Positions 47,267 through 56,327 are shown, counted from the first letter of the stretch. The stretch is DNA of 64,000 bases from Belliella calami (GCF_022549695.1 NZ_JAKZGS010000015.1:1-64000), one strand, 5' to 3'. Program-made: numbers and translations. The notes: generated by a model not told the origin, from the sequence alone.

Positions 47267-48675
47267 GATTTTTGGATTGAGGATGTAAAATTACTTATAG
47301 ATTCTCTTTGACCAAATGTTTGTATTGCATTTTGATCAATGGCATATACGGCCATGGTACTTTGCACAAACCCTTTGATCAGTTCATCGACGCCAAGTCC
47401 GAGCTGACCGAAATTTCTGACATCGAACAACATCAGTCTCTCATCGGCGTAAGACCAGCCATCTTCTCCCTTGACAGAAAGATTCGTTCCATATACTTCC
47501 CATGAATTCATATCTTCAGGCAACTCTTTATTCAATGGGAATCTTGATTTTCTTGAATAAACAGCCAGCGGTCGCATTCCTTCTTCAGTCGCATGCATCA
47601 TCAGTCTTAGGTCAAATGCAAAACTTCTTCCTTTACTGTCTGGAATAGTACCAACATGATACCAAGATTTATTGGGATCAAGACCTTTGCTATAATTACT
47701 ATGAATCAATTGCTGTACTAAGTAATCATCATTGGGATCAATTTCAGATTTGGCATGCTCCAGTTCATTTTTGTTCACGACGGTATATACTCCTTGACCT
47801 GCATTGGAATCTGGAACTTTGATCACCATACTTCCCCCCAATAGGTCGAAGTGGTGATCCAATTCAGAATATTTGACTTTTCTATAGGTATCTGGGGTAA
47901 ATATACTAATACCTTTATCTTTGAATTCTTCATTGAATCGATCATAAGCCGCACTGGCGACTTCCTTGTTTCTGCCACCCGCCAAGCACGCTTCAATAGG
48001 GTTCAAAAGAAGGGTCTTAGGATTTCCAGGGATTCTTGTCCAAGGTTCCTGCGTGACATATCTGAATGCAGCCCTTATTTCAACCCATTTTTCCACTTCG
48101 TTTCGGACATACATTTTACCTTCGTCAAATTTCACTGGCGGATCTTGATCATCTTTGTCAAACTTTGCCAAGAATACATCCTCTCCAAAAACATCTGCTA
48201 CTGTTGCGGCATAACCGATATTTTCCATTGGGTTTTTGTCATAGATTACAGCAAGGGATCCTTTCTCAGGATATGCATCTACCATTGGTTTAAAGGTCTT
48301 TTCAATCAGTCGCTTATAGCCACCTTGCTCTACGTTCAGGTCCAATAACGGCATGGATTTTTGACCAGAAGGGCAGCTGTTGGTTTCAATTACAGTTAAT
48401 TTCCTGTTCCCCTCGTGATTTGTGACATGCATTAGATCTGTTCCAGCCCATCTGAAATATTGAGGCTGATAGCTCATGATTTTTTTGATCGTCTCTGGAT
48501 CACTTTGTGGATGAAGCCTGTGATAGCGCTCCACCATCTGCTCGTGGGTAAGATTCAAAAAGTAGGAAACCAATGGGTGGATGTTAGAATTCAAAACCCT
48601 AGGATACCAATGATCCGTAGGTTCAAAATCTCCCGGTTCGACTAAGTGTACGTTTTTCGAAATTGATAATTTCAT
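47263..48675 (-). CDS. ATP-grasp-like protein of unknown product
   Basis: 470 residues, soluble. ATP-grasp-like features: RWAGTDLMHVTN and VIETNSCPSGQKSMPLL near 95-128, LLNPIEACLAGGRNKEVASAAYDRF near 220, the glycine-rich nucleotide loop MVIKVPDSNAGQGVYTVV near 285-302, and acidic/Arg motifs FDLRLMMHATEEGMRPLAVYSRK near 358-380. The family appears as uncharacterised in Bacteroidota; members of the superfamily ligate a carboxylate to an amine or thiol. It is cotranscribed with a TauE/SafE permease upstream and a receiver domain downstream. Substrate cannot be inferred. Confidence 0.7.
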   Translation of the reverse strand: MKLSISKNVHLVEPGDFEPTDHWYPRVLNSNIHPLVSYFLNLTHEQMVERYHRLHPQSDPETIKKIMSYQPQYFRWAGTDLMHVTNHEGNRKLTVIETNSCPSGQKSMPLLDLNVEQGGYKRLIEKTFKPMVDAYPEKGSLAVIYDKNPMENIGYAATVADVFGEDVFLAKFDKDDQDPPVKFDEGKMYVRNEVEKWVEIRAAFRYVTQEPWTRIPGNPKTLLLNPIEACLAGGRNKEVASAAYDRFNEEFKDKGISIFTPDTYRKVKYSELDHHFDLLGGSMVIKVPDSNAGQGVYTVVNKNELEHAKSEIDPNDDYLVQQLIHSNYSKGLDPNKSWYHVGTIPDSKGRSFAFDLRLMMHATEEGMRPLAVYSRKSRFPLNKELPEDMNSWEVYGTNLSVKGEDGWSYADERLMLFDVRNFGQLGLGVDELIKGFVQSTMAVYAIDQNAIQTFGQRESISNFTSSIQKS

Positions 48676-48702
48676 ATAATTTATTTTATTTTAATTTTAT
48701 AC

Positions 48703-49458
48703 TTAAGATTGGTAAGTTTGGAATACCCTCTCCACGACATCCCAGTTTTTCCATAGCATCAAAATGCCACTGAGAACCATACTTGCAACAACAATTTGTC
48801 TGAAGAAATTGTCTGAAATTTTGGCCAAAATCAATTTTCCGAAATAGACAGCAACCATAGAGGTAACTCCGATAAGTACTCCGAATTTGAGTACTTCTCC
48901 CGTTACATATCCGTAGTATGCATAACTGATAATTTTGGTAGTGTGTAGTAAGATTGCATTGGCAGCCCTTGTTCCCAAAAGCGACTCTTTACTGATCCCA
49001 TAATTGAGGTAAGCTGAATTCATCAAAGGTCCCACACCGCCAATAAGTCCTGAAAGAAATGCTACTACAAGCCCCATAGGTGCAAAATGCCAAGCTTTTA
49101 TTTTGAATCTTGGTTGTTTCTTTTTCTTAAATTGGAAAACGGTAGATACCAAAAGCAACCCAATCAAAATCTGAAGGTAGTCGCTAGACATGCTTGCAAA
49201 CAACATGGCTCCAAGAACAGAGCCTATTATAGTGGATGGGAAAAGCCAAGCGAAAAGCTTCCAGTCTATGTCTTTCCAAAAGAGCGCCACCTTTGAAGTA
49301 CTACTCATTCCAATACTGATAGCCATCACTGGGGCCACTGCTTTTACACCAACTACAACAGCCACCAAAGGCATTAATAATAAGCTTGCCCCGCCACCGG
49401 TAAGTGTACTCAAAATAAATACTACGAAAGCGCCAATAAGCACAAGAATCAATTGCAT
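48703..49458 (-). CDS. TauE/SafE family permease
   Basis: 251 residues with about eight hydrophobic segments. The family pattern is clear: an N-terminal half starting LVLIGAFVVFILSTLTGGGASLLLMPLVAV and a second half with GLVVAFLSGLIGGVGPLMNSAYL and GTRAANAILLHTTKI. TauE/SafE proteins export sulfite, sulfonates or related anions. It is the first gene of a three-gene operon with the ATP-grasp protein (27-base gap) and a receiver, so the transported compound may be product or substrate of that enzyme. Confidence 0.9.
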   Translation of the reverse strand: MQLILVLIGAFVVFILSTLTGGGASLLLMPLVAVVVGVKAVAPVMAISIGMSSTSKVALFWKDIDWKLFAWLFPSTIIGSVLGAMLFASMSSDYLQILIGLLLVSTVFQFKKKKQPRFKIKAWHFAPMGLVVAFLSGLIGGVGPLMNSAYLNYGISKESLLGTRAANAILLHTTKIISYAYYGYVTGEVLKFGVLIGVTSMVAVYFGKLILAKISDNFFRQIVVASMVLSGILMLWKNWDVVERVFQTYQS

Positions 49459-49664
49459 AAATAAATCTTTTGTTGTCTTTTCACAGTTGAATATTAATAG
49501 TGGTGACTAATTAACATCACTGTTTTGTCATTTGCGACAACAAAAGAAAATTCCGTACCAGTTTTATGTGAAATTTTACTTTTTATTTAGATAATTTGTT
49601 TGATTAATTGTAGAATTTTGCCCCATTTTGTAGAATTAAGTGTAAAAATTAAAATATAAAGAAT

Positions 49665-50717
49665 ATGAATGTTGATGTGACCTTATTAAAACAAATCTGT
49701 GAAATAGCTGGAGCACCAGGCTTTGAGAAAAGAGTGAGGGATTTGATAGTAGAAGTTGTTACTCCATTGGTGGATGAGGTGATTTTGGACAATATGGGGA
49801 ATGTTATCGCTGTTAAAAAATCTAAAAAAAATCCCAACTCGAAAAAAATCATGGTTGCTGCTCATATGGATGAGATTGGATTTATAGTAACTCATATTGA
49901 TGACAATGGATTTGTGAGATTCCATACACTTGGAGGGTTCGACCCCAAGACACTTACAGCACAGCGAGTGATCATTCATGGAAGCAAAGATTTGGTTGGC
50001 GTAATGGGCTCGAAGCCAATCCACGTAATGTCTCCAGAAGAAAAAACAAAGCTTCCGAAGACTACTGATTTCTTCATTGATTTGGGTATGAGTAAAGAGG
50101 AAGTGAATAAATATGTATCAATAGGAGATCCAATCACCAGAGATCGAGAATTGATCGAAATGGGAGATTGTGTCAATTGTAAATCTATAGACAATCGTGT
50201 TGCCGTTTATATATTGATCGAAACGTTGAAAACAATAGAAGATCCAGCTTATGACCTTTATGCTACATTCACGGTGCAAGAGGAGGTGGGAATTCGTGGA
50301 GCAAATGTAGCGGCACATAGCATTAATCCTGATTTTGGGATCGCATTGGATACCACGATCGCATTTGATGTTCCCGGAGCACAAGCTCACGAAAAAGTTA
50401 CGGAATTGGGAAAAGGTACAGCCATCAAAATCATGGATGCAATGACCATCTGCGATTATAGGATGGTTGATTTTATGAAAAAAACAGCTGAGAAGCATCA
50501 GATCAAATGGCAACCAGAAATACTGACTGCTGGTGGAACAGACACAGCAGGTGTTCAAAGAATGGGGAAACAAGGAGCTATTGCAGGCGCGATTTCCATT
50601 CCGACAAGACACTTGCATCAAGTGATAGAAATGGCTCATAAAGAAGACATCGCAAACAGTGTTTTGTTGCTAAATGCCTGTTTAGAATCTATTGATCAAT
50701 ATGATTGGAAGCATTAA
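49665..50717 (+). CDS. M42 family metallopeptidase (glutamyl aminopeptidase type)
   Basis: 350 residues, full length. Di-zinc site motifs are visible: MVAAHMDEIGFIVTHI (metal His and Asp), SIDNRVAVYIL (bridging Asp), VQEEVGIRGANVAA (catalytic Glu pair), ALDTTIAFDVPG and the last ligand in SIPTRHLHQVIEM. It removes N-terminal residues from peptides; M42 enzymes usually form large tetrahedral complexes. Divergent from the TauE gene, with 206 bases between. Single gene. Confidence 0.93.
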   Translation: MNVDVTLLKQICEIAGAPGFEKRVRDLIVEVVTPLVDEVILDNMGNVIAVKKSKKNPNSKKIMVAAHMDEIGFIVTHIDDNGFVRFHTLGGFDPKTLTAQRVIIHGSKDLVGVMGSKPIHVMSPEEKTKLPKTTDFFIDLGMSKEEVNKYVSIGDPITRDRELIEMGDCVNCKSIDNRVAVYILIETLKTIEDPAYDLYATFTVQEEVGIRGANVAAHSINPDFGIALDTTIAFDVPGAQAHEKVTELGKGTAIKIMDAMTICDYRMVDFMKKTAEKHQIKWQPEILTAGGTDTAGVQRMGKQGAIAGAISIPTRHLHQVIEMAHKEDIANSVLLLNACLESIDQYDWKH

Positions 50718-50727
50718 TTTATATGAT

Positions 50728-50900
50728 GATCTGCAATCTTGCACGTAGGACAAGAAGGGGTATTAGGATATCTGGATACTCATATACTTACGACGGCTTG
50801 CGGTCTTGTGATCGGTTGACCGTAGACTGTTGGCGATTTTTCGAATAATTATAAGTGAGATAAACCTCTACGGTTGTCATTGCGGATAATCATAAAAGTC
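50728..50900 (+). repeat. Degenerate intergenic repeat debris
   Basis: Shares TCTTGCACGTAG (50737-50748) with 16526-16537 at the broken end of the metallo-beta-lactamase pseudogene, GGATACTCAT (50774-50783) with 55050-55059, and TGCGGATAATC (50881-50891) with 13981-13991. It also has a GTAGACTGTTG element similar to TGACTGTTGAC at 54983. No coding content. Likely a decayed, once mobile or REP-like element. Confidence 0.5.
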
Positions 50901-50923
50901 TGTATTCTGTTTCCTAATCACAA

Positions 50924-50961
50924 AAAAGCCTGCCCAGATCAAAATATGGGCAGGCTTTTGA
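50924..50961. terminator. Bidirectional intrinsic terminator
   Basis: A perfect 13-bp GC-rich stem (50924-50936 with 50947-50959) with a 10-base loop, A-run left and T-run right, lies between the M42 peptidase gene and the convergent DUF2911 gene, 17 bases from the latter's stop codon. Confidence 0.85.
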
Positions 50962-50976
50962 TTATGTTCCAATTCT

Positions 50977-51582
50977 TTAGAAAGCCCCTTTGAAGCCATC
51001 TATTTTCTGATCTACTTGTGTGTCCACCATGAAAGAAACTTGAAAATTTTCCCATGACATGGTGATTTTTGCAATTTTGTTGTTTTCAGCTGAGATGGTG
51101 TATATCAATCTTTCCTGTGGAGAATCAACTTTGGTAGTTGACGCTTTGAAAGAAACCAAATCATCTTTAGCGAGTGTTTCTTCATCAATTTTGCCATCTT
51201 TCATATAGGCAAATACAGAATTTCCTTTGCTGTTGATATGAATAGTCCAGTCACCAGATTCAGCAGGAGTCATATAAATGGCATATTTACCAGGTCTTAG
51301 ATTTTTTCCTCCCACGCTTACTGCAGTACTGAATTCTATCATTGTTGTTGCATTTGCGCCAGCCCTCCAAGTTGTTCCAAATTTTTCGATTTCACCAAAT
51401 ATCTTTCTTCCCTTCACGGCAGGAGAGGAGTAGTCTATGCTGATTTTGGTGAAGCCTACATTTTGTGATACAAATGCTGCGGGGCTAGGTGCAGGAGCTT
51501 GCATTTGTGCAAATGCTTTTTCATTTCCAACGAAAAAGAACACTAAAGTAAGTGCGGTAAATAATAGTCCAATTTTTTTCAT
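50977..51582 (-). CDS. DUF2911 exported protein
   Basis: 201 residues with a signal peptide (about 5-25, KAFAQ). The DUF2911 core is evident: SPAAFVSQNVGFTKISIDYSSPAVKGRKIFGEI, then TTWRAGANATTMIEFSTAVSVGGKNLRPGKYAIYMTP and WTIHINSK. It covers nearly the full mature protein. The family is common in Bacteroidota and Acidobacteriota as an exported beta-sandwich of unknown function. Confidence 0.9.
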   Translation of the reverse strand: MKKIGLLFTALTLVFFFVGNEKAFAQMQAPAPSPAAFVSQNVGFTKISIDYSSPAVKGRKIFGEIEKFGTTWRAGANATTMIEFSTAVSVGGKNLRPGKYAIYMTPAESGDWTIHINSKGNSVFAYMKDGKIDEETLAKDDLVSFKASTTKVDSPQERLIYTISAENNKIAKITMSWENFQVSFMVDTQVDQKIDGFKGAF

Positions 51583-51736
51583 AATAGGTTGATTGTTTTT
51601 TGATTTTAAGTAAAACGAAAATATAACTTCAAAATTAAAGTCTTGTTTACAATTTGATGAGTTTCATCACGAAATTTGTAAAAATGAATAGTTTTTGTGG
51701 TTTTCATTATTGTACATAAATCAAAAATTTAATTTT

Positions 51737-52402
51737 ATGAGCTATACAGTAAAAATCACAGAAATATATTCTTTGACGCATGATGTTAAAAAGTTTAAAA
51801 CAGAAAAGCCACAGGAATACAAATTTAAACCTGGACAAGCTACAGAAGTAGCAATCAACAAGGAAGGCTGGAGAGATGAAAAAAGGCCTTTTACATTTAC
51901 CTCTCTGCCTGATGATGATTATCTTGAATTTGTCATCAAGTCTTATAGAGATCATGAAGGAGTCACCAAACAAATCGAGGATTTGGTAGAAGGTGATGAA
52001 TTGATAATAGATGATTCATGGGGTGCGATCGAGTTTAAAGGGAAAGGTGTTTTTATAGCAGGAGGAGCAGGAATAACTCCATTTATTAGTATAATTAAGA
52101 ATCTGAAGGCTTCAGGAGAAATTGGTGATAATAAGTTGATTTTTGCCAATAAAACAGGAAAGGATGTGATCATGGAGTCCTATTTTCATGAAATACTTGG
52201 AGAGAATTTTATCTCTATTCTTGATGGAGAAAAGCTTGATGGTCATGCGCATGGTAGAGTAAATATGGAATTTCTCAAAGAAAAGCTGGATGATTTTTCC
52301 CAGAAATTTTACGTTTGTGGACCGCCAAAGATGGTAGAAGGAGTGAGTGAAATTTTAGAAAAACTCGGTGCTGACCCTGATGGAATTACCTTTGAAGAGT
52401 AA
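51737..52402 (+). CDS. Ferredoxin reductase-type flavoprotein (FAD/NAD domains, no Fe-S)
   Basis: 221 residues from ATG 51737; the open frame to 51695 is likely untranslated leader. The FAD-binding beta-barrel has RPFTFTSLP, the NAD domain has GVFIAGGAGITPFISII and ends YVCGPPKMVEGV. This is the FNR-like FAD/NAD(P) core without a [2Fe-2S] or flavodoxin domain, about 220 residues, as in Bacteroidota flavodoxin reductases. Electron partner unknown. Followed directly by a strong terminator that overlaps the stop codon. Confidence 0.87.
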   Translation: MSYTVKITEIYSLTHDVKKFKTEKPQEYKFKPGQATEVAINKEGWRDEKRPFTFTSLPDDDYLEFVIKSYRDHEGVTKQIEDLVEGDELIIDDSWGAIEFKGKGVFIAGGAGITPFISIIKNLKASGEIGDNKLIFANKTGKDVIMESYFHEILGENFISILDGEKLDGHAHGRVNMEFLKEKLDDFSQKFYVCGPPKMVEGVSEILEKLGADPDGITFEE

Positions 52403-52439
52403 TCGAAGAGTGAGATTGACTCTCACTCTTCGATTTTTT
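52401..52439 (+). terminator. Strong intrinsic terminator
   Basis: A perfect 15-bp stem (52401-52415 with 52421-52435) with a TTGAC loop and T run begins inside the stop codon of the flavoprotein gene. Confidence 0.92.
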
Positions 52440-52447
52440 CACATTTC

Positions 52448-54802
52448 CTAAAAATTATATCTGGCACTGATTAAAGCAATTCTGGTTTCTCTTTTGGAAT
52501 AAAAAGATTGGGAAAAGGTGTTGGTCAAACTATTTCCTGCGAAACGTCTCGTGTCAAAAATATCCCTAATGCTCAATGCAAGACTCCCTTTATTATCGAA
52601 GAAGCTTTTTTGAATATTGGCATCTAAGAAATACTGAGAAAGATCTCTTCCCTGTGCTTCTATTTCTGGGGAATCATAATTGAAAACAAATTGCAAACTA
52701 ATATCAAGTGGTAATTTGAAGTCAGAATTGATTTTTGTATTCCAAGCAAAACCACTATTGACAAATTCTTCGCCCAAATTAGAGCCATCTACACTTATAT
52801 TGAAGCCAGTCAAACTGCCACTGACATTCCACCAAGGAGCAATCTCGACCAAACCGATCAATTCCACTCCATAAGATTCACCTGTATTCAGATTCTCCGG
52901 CTGAGAATAGGATATTCCATCTTCTATCACGGTAATGAAATCCAACAAACCACTTACCTGTCTGTAGAAGAAATTGGTTGTCAAACTTGCTTTTTTCAAC
53001 TCCATAATATGACCCAATTCCAAAGAATGAATCATTTCTGGCTGCAGAAATGGATTACCTCTTCTTACATTGAGGGAATCGGTGATGTCAGGGAAAGGGT
53101 TTAGTCTCCAAGCAGTAGGTCTATCGATTCTTCTACTGTAAGTAAACTTTATTTGTTGGGCTTCATTGAATTTGTACAATGTCTGTAGACTCGGAAACAA
53201 ATTGAAGTATTCTTGGGTGTTTCGCTCTTCGGTATTATATAGGTACGTATCAACTGTAGTATACTCTCCTCTCAATCCTGCTGTAATATCGATTTTGTCG
53301 CTTGATTTGCTCAGCACAAAGTATCCTGCATGGATTCTGTCTTTGTAGTCGAACCTATTGCTAATGTTTGGATCATTTACAAAATCCTGAAATCCTTCTT
53401 CAAACCTCGAGTAATCATAATCATTATCAAAATTTCTCAAGTTGGATTTTGCACCAATCTCTAATTTCAATTTGTTGGGAAATGGATGGATATAATCTGT
53501 CTGAATGATGGTATTATACCTTTTTTCATCTGTAAATGCACGTTCTTGACCATTGAGATTTTCTGGATTGGGACTAGAGGCATTTCTGAATATTTCTATG
53601 TTTTGGGTTTTGAATTGATTAGTGTAGGAATTACTCACTATGAATTTAAATGACCTCTCTTTGTCGTCAAATGACCTTTCATAGATCAATGAATTTTCAA
53701 GTCCATCGTCAGTTTCGTTTTCATTGTTTCTTCTGACGTATTCAAGTACCAATTCATCGGAATCAATTGTGGCCAACCTTGAATAGAGGGTATTTATTTG
53801 CTTGTCTAGACTCGTGCTGAATACACCTTCGTAGCTTATGGTGTTTTTGCCAAAGTAATAATCAGCGCCATAATTGAAGGTATGTCCAGTGTTTTCATTT
53901 CGATTTCCTGTTTCTTGATTAAGCCTTTCTCCATCACCAAAAATCTCCCTTTCGATCCTACGAGTCCCAACATCTCTCCATCTTCTCAAATTGTAACCGG
54001 CATAGACGTTGTAATTGACTGTTCTATGATTGAATCTTGCCCCAGTATTCATTCTTCCTCTTGTACCATAGGTGAATTCTACACCACCATTAGTTCCCAA
54101 ATCATCTCCTTTTTTCAATATAATATCAATGATTCCACCTTCAGCTTCTGCATCATATCTAGCATTTGGGTTATTGATGATCCTTATTTGTTCGATAGCA
54201 CTTGCAGGAATCTGATCTAGATTTTGCGTCAAAGAAGAATTTCTTCCGTTGATCAATACATTGGTTCCAGTACTTCCTCTAAGTGAGATCCCACCATCAT
54301 CTCCAACTCTTACCGAAGGAGTATTTCGAAGAATATCGAGTAGTGTCCCTCCAATATTTGATAAATTTTGTCCAGGGTTGATAGTGATGCCTTCCACATT
54401 TGTCCGCATTAGAATTTTGCTGGACTGTACCGTTACTTCTTCCAGATTTTCTCCTTCGTTCACAAATTCAATTTTGTCGAGATTTAAATTTCTGTCAATA
54501 TTTAAATTCTCTCTTTCAAACTGTTGGTATCCAATCAGGTAGAGTCTAAGATTGTAAGTTCCTGATGGAACATCCAAAGAAAACGCCCCATCGAAATTTG
54601 TATCTGTATATGCAATCGGGCTTTCTGCTCTAGGAGAAAACACTGCGACTTGTACAAATGGAACTGGCTCTTTGGTTTCAGAATCAATCACAGTGCCTGT
54701 TACTTTATACTCTTTTGCCTGATTTTGGGCATAGATTGAAAAATGTGATCCATAAAAAATCAAAATCACATTTATAAAGAAAATATACTTGAAAATTTTC
54801 AT
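52448..54802 (-). CDS. TonB-dependent outer membrane receptor
   Basis: 784 residues from ATG 54802, chosen because the signal peptide (to IYAQ) follows at once; an in-frame TTG at 54844 would add 14 polar residues. After the signal there is a carboxypeptidase-regulatory-like beta-sandwich (about 30-115), a plug (about 125-225, with LRNTPSVRVGDDGGISLRG and NPNARYDAEAEGGIIDIILKK) and a 22-strand-type barrel ending in SARYNF with terminal Phe. This is the outer-membrane-barrel type without a SusD partner nearby, so substrate could be a peptide, siderophore or metal chelate; unknown. Confidence 0.88.
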   Translation of the reverse strand: MKIFKYIFFINVILIFYGSHFSIYAQNQAKEYKVTGTVIDSETKEPVPFVQVAVFSPRAESPIAYTDTNFDGAFSLDVPSGTYNLRLYLIGYQQFERENLNIDRNLNLDKIEFVNEGENLEEVTVQSSKILMRTNVEGITINPGQNLSNIGGTLLDILRNTPSVRVGDDGGISLRGSTGTNVLINGRNSSLTQNLDQIPASAIEQIRIINNPNARYDAEAEGGIIDIILKKGDDLGTNGGVEFTYGTRGRMNTGARFNHRTVNYNVYAGYNLRRWRDVGTRRIEREIFGDGERLNQETGNRNENTGHTFNYGADYYFGKNTISYEGVFSTSLDKQINTLYSRLATIDSDELVLEYVRRNNENETDDGLENSLIYERSFDDKERSFKFIVSNSYTNQFKTQNIEIFRNASSPNPENLNGQERAFTDEKRYNTIIQTDYIHPFPNKLKLEIGAKSNLRNFDNDYDYSRFEEGFQDFVNDPNISNRFDYKDRIHAGYFVLSKSSDKIDITAGLRGEYTTVDTYLYNTEERNTQEYFNLFPSLQTLYKFNEAQQIKFTYSRRIDRPTAWRLNPFPDITDSLNVRRGNPFLQPEMIHSLELGHIMELKKASLTTNFFYRQVSGLLDFITVIEDGISYSQPENLNTGESYGVELIGLVEIAPWWNVSGSLTGFNISVDGSNLGEEFVNSGFAWNTKINSDFKLPLDISLQFVFNYDSPEIEAQGRDLSQYFLDANIQKSFFDNKGSLALSIRDIFDTRRFAGNSLTNTFSQSFYSKRETRIALISARYNF

Positions 54803-55127
54803 CTTGTAGATGGAGTGTTGGGGTTTTTGATTTTTTTCTTTCAAACCTTAAAAGCCAATTTCTTTAGATTTAGTTTAATTAAATGTCAAAAAAGTGATAA
54901 GTGGTAATTATGTATTATATGTACCCGCTTTCTTGATTAAAGTCAAACCATAGAAGGTTTGATGAACGATTTAAGGTTCTCTTGACTGTTGACAGGTGAC
55001 GAGAATCCGTAATAAAAAAAAGCGCCTCTTAGCCAACGTACAACATTGTGGATACTCATATTTTATATTGTAGTATTCGAAAGTTTCTCATTTCCTGAAT
55101 ATGGTATTAAGAAAATCCATCATTAAA
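54803..55127. other. Intergenic region with repeat copy B
   Basis: 325 bases between two minus-strand genes. It contains TGACTGTTGAC (54983-54993) and the degenerate repeat 54998-55059, otherwise AT-rich sequence; no gene or clear terminator was found. The TonB receptor promoter should lie at its left end. Confidence 0.5.
54998..55059 (+). repeat. Degenerate intergenic repeat, copy B
   Basis: GACGAGAATCC, a 26-base spacer, AACGTACAACATT and GGATACTCAT match copy A at 14304-14363 in order and spacing. GGATACTCAT also occurs at 50774. Confidence 0.55.
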
Positions 55128-55334
55128 TTATTCCTCTACAAATTCTAAAATGTCTCCAGGCTGACATTCCAAAGCCTTACAAATCGCTTCCAAGGTGTTG
55201 AAGCGAATTGCTTTTGCTTTTCCGGTTTTGAGAATTGAAAGATTGGAAAGTGTGATTTCTACCTTTTCCGAAAGTTCATTCAATGACATTTTTCTTTTGG
55301 CCATCATCACGTCCAAGTTTACAATAATTGGCAT
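55128..55334 (-). CDS. Small Cro/C1-type HTH regulator (YozG-like)
   Basis: 68 residues, a single HTH: MPIIVNLDVMMAKRKMSLNELSEKVEITLSNLSILKTGKAKAIRFNTLEAICKALECQPGDIL. This matches the YozG/HTH_26 type that is typically encoded right after a DUF2975 membrane protein, as here (three-base gap). It probably represses the shared operon; the palindrome pair at 55916-55952 is a plausible operator. Confidence 0.92.
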   Translation of the reverse strand: MPIIVNLDVMMAKRKMSLNELSEKVEITLSNLSILKTGKAKAIRFNTLEAICKALECQPGDILEFVEE

Positions 55335-55337
55335 AGG

Positions 55338-55886
55338 TCAAATAGTTAGTTCGTTGTCAGATTGGATTTCAAGTCCTCTTTTAAAAACTTTTGCAATCGC
55401 ATATATAATAACCCCCAGCAATAGGAATTCGAAGGATCCTCCAGAAAACTCACCCAATCCGTGCAGCTCAAATCCTTTTTTAGAAAGCCATTTGAAATAG
55501 GCATTGGTTAAAAATATCAAAAAGGCAACCTGAATACTTGTTTCGCCGATTTTGGAAATTAATTTGTAAATCTCCTTGCTGAAAGGGTTCATCAAATCGA
55601 TTTTCAAGAAAATTCTTATCATTATATAAAAAATATAGGCCTTCAACGCCGTGATTGTTACGAGCAAAGATAGGACACTGATGTAATACCATAGATTTTG
55701 TTGCATCAATTCATAAAGATTCAACCCTTGATAAAGATCCTGTGCTACAACAGGGTTAAAGATACTCAATATTGAGGCAAACAATATTGCTCCGACTTTA
55801 ATACAAAGTCCGATAAAAATAGACCAAATCACAATAGTTAGTAGCATTAGTCCAGTTTGGGTTTCCCATTTTTTCTTCCATTCCAT
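55338..55886 (-). CDS. DUF2975 membrane protein
   Basis: 182 residues with four hydrophobic segments (about 13-40, 60-90, 112-135, 150-170), the pattern of DUF2975 proteins. An intervening conserved phrase is NPFSKEIYKLISKIGETSIQVAF. Paired with the downstream YozG-like HTH gene, a common two-gene unit in Firmicutes and Bacteroidota. Function unknown, though the pairing suggests a membrane-responsive regulatory switch. Confidence 0.88.
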   Translation of the reverse strand: MEWKKKWETQTGLMLLTIVIWSIFIGLCIKVGAILFASILSIFNPVVAQDLYQGLNLYELMQQNLWYYISVLSLLVTITALKAYIFYIMIRIFLKIDLMNPFSKEIYKLISKIGETSIQVAFLIFLTNAYFKWLSKKGFELHGLGEFSGGSFEFLLLGVIIYAIAKVFKRGLEIQSDNELTI

Positions 55887-56207
55887 AGTTTTGACATTTT
55901 ATATGCATCAAAGATCAATAAATATTTATTGATAAACAATAAATATTTATTATTAATATAAAAATTCTTTGCTAGTGTGATTTGCAAGACAGGATTTTTC
56001 GCTTTATCCAAATCAAGCTTCAAGTCATCCTTGATCGTGTAAATAAATAAAACTGGGTTTTTATCAGTCCAATATCAAATTGATTCCTATTGATATAGTT
56101 TTAAATAAATATAATAATTTTGTAATCTTTTATAATAATTACATAACGAAAATATTGTTGTTCATCACCACCTTTGTTTATATCGGAGCTACAAAAATTT
56201 ATTTTAA
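55887..56207. other. Divergent intergenic region, 321 bp
   Basis: Very AT-rich. Holds the twin palindromes (55916-55952) near the DUF2975 start and a CACCTTTG sequence at 56169-56176, one mismatch from the Bacteroidota -7 element, in front of the 39-residue protein gene. Confidence 0.5.
55916..55952 (-). promoter_or_regulatory. Twin 14-bp palindromes spaced 21 bp, candidate operator
   Basis: The perfect palindrome AATAAATATTTATT occurs at 55917-55930 and 55938-55951, each preceded by C, with a 21-base period (two helical turns). The pair lies 30-66 bases upstream of the DUF2975 start codon, overlapping the expected promoter. Dimers of the downstream HTH protein are the natural candidate to bind it. 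Confidence 0.6.
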
Positions 56208-56327
56208 ATGAATAAAATATTCAAAGTACTATTAGCAGGTTATGGAGCTAAAAAATTTGGTGGTGGATGTTTAGGGACTATTGTAGTCTTTCTAATCATT
56301 TACTTTCTTTTAGGTCAATGCAGCTAA
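56208..56327 (+). CDS. 39-residue membrane miniprotein
   Basis: ATG 56208 to TAA 56325-56327 encodes 39 residues starting MNKIFKVLLAGYGAKKFGGGCLG and then a hydrophobic helix (TIVVFLIIYFLLG). The AGYGAKKxGGGCxGT pattern recalls a small conserved Bacteroidota protein, from memory and unverified. It starts a run of three genes on this strand linked to stress. Could also be a spurious frame, but codon use and the membrane helix speak for it. Confidence 0.65.
   Translation: MNKIFKVLLAGYGAKKFGGGCLGTIVVFLIIYFLLGQCS

Noticed and set aside
54803-54844. TTG start for the TonB receptor
   Set aside because: It adds 14 polar residues before a normal signal peptide that begins at ATG 54802.
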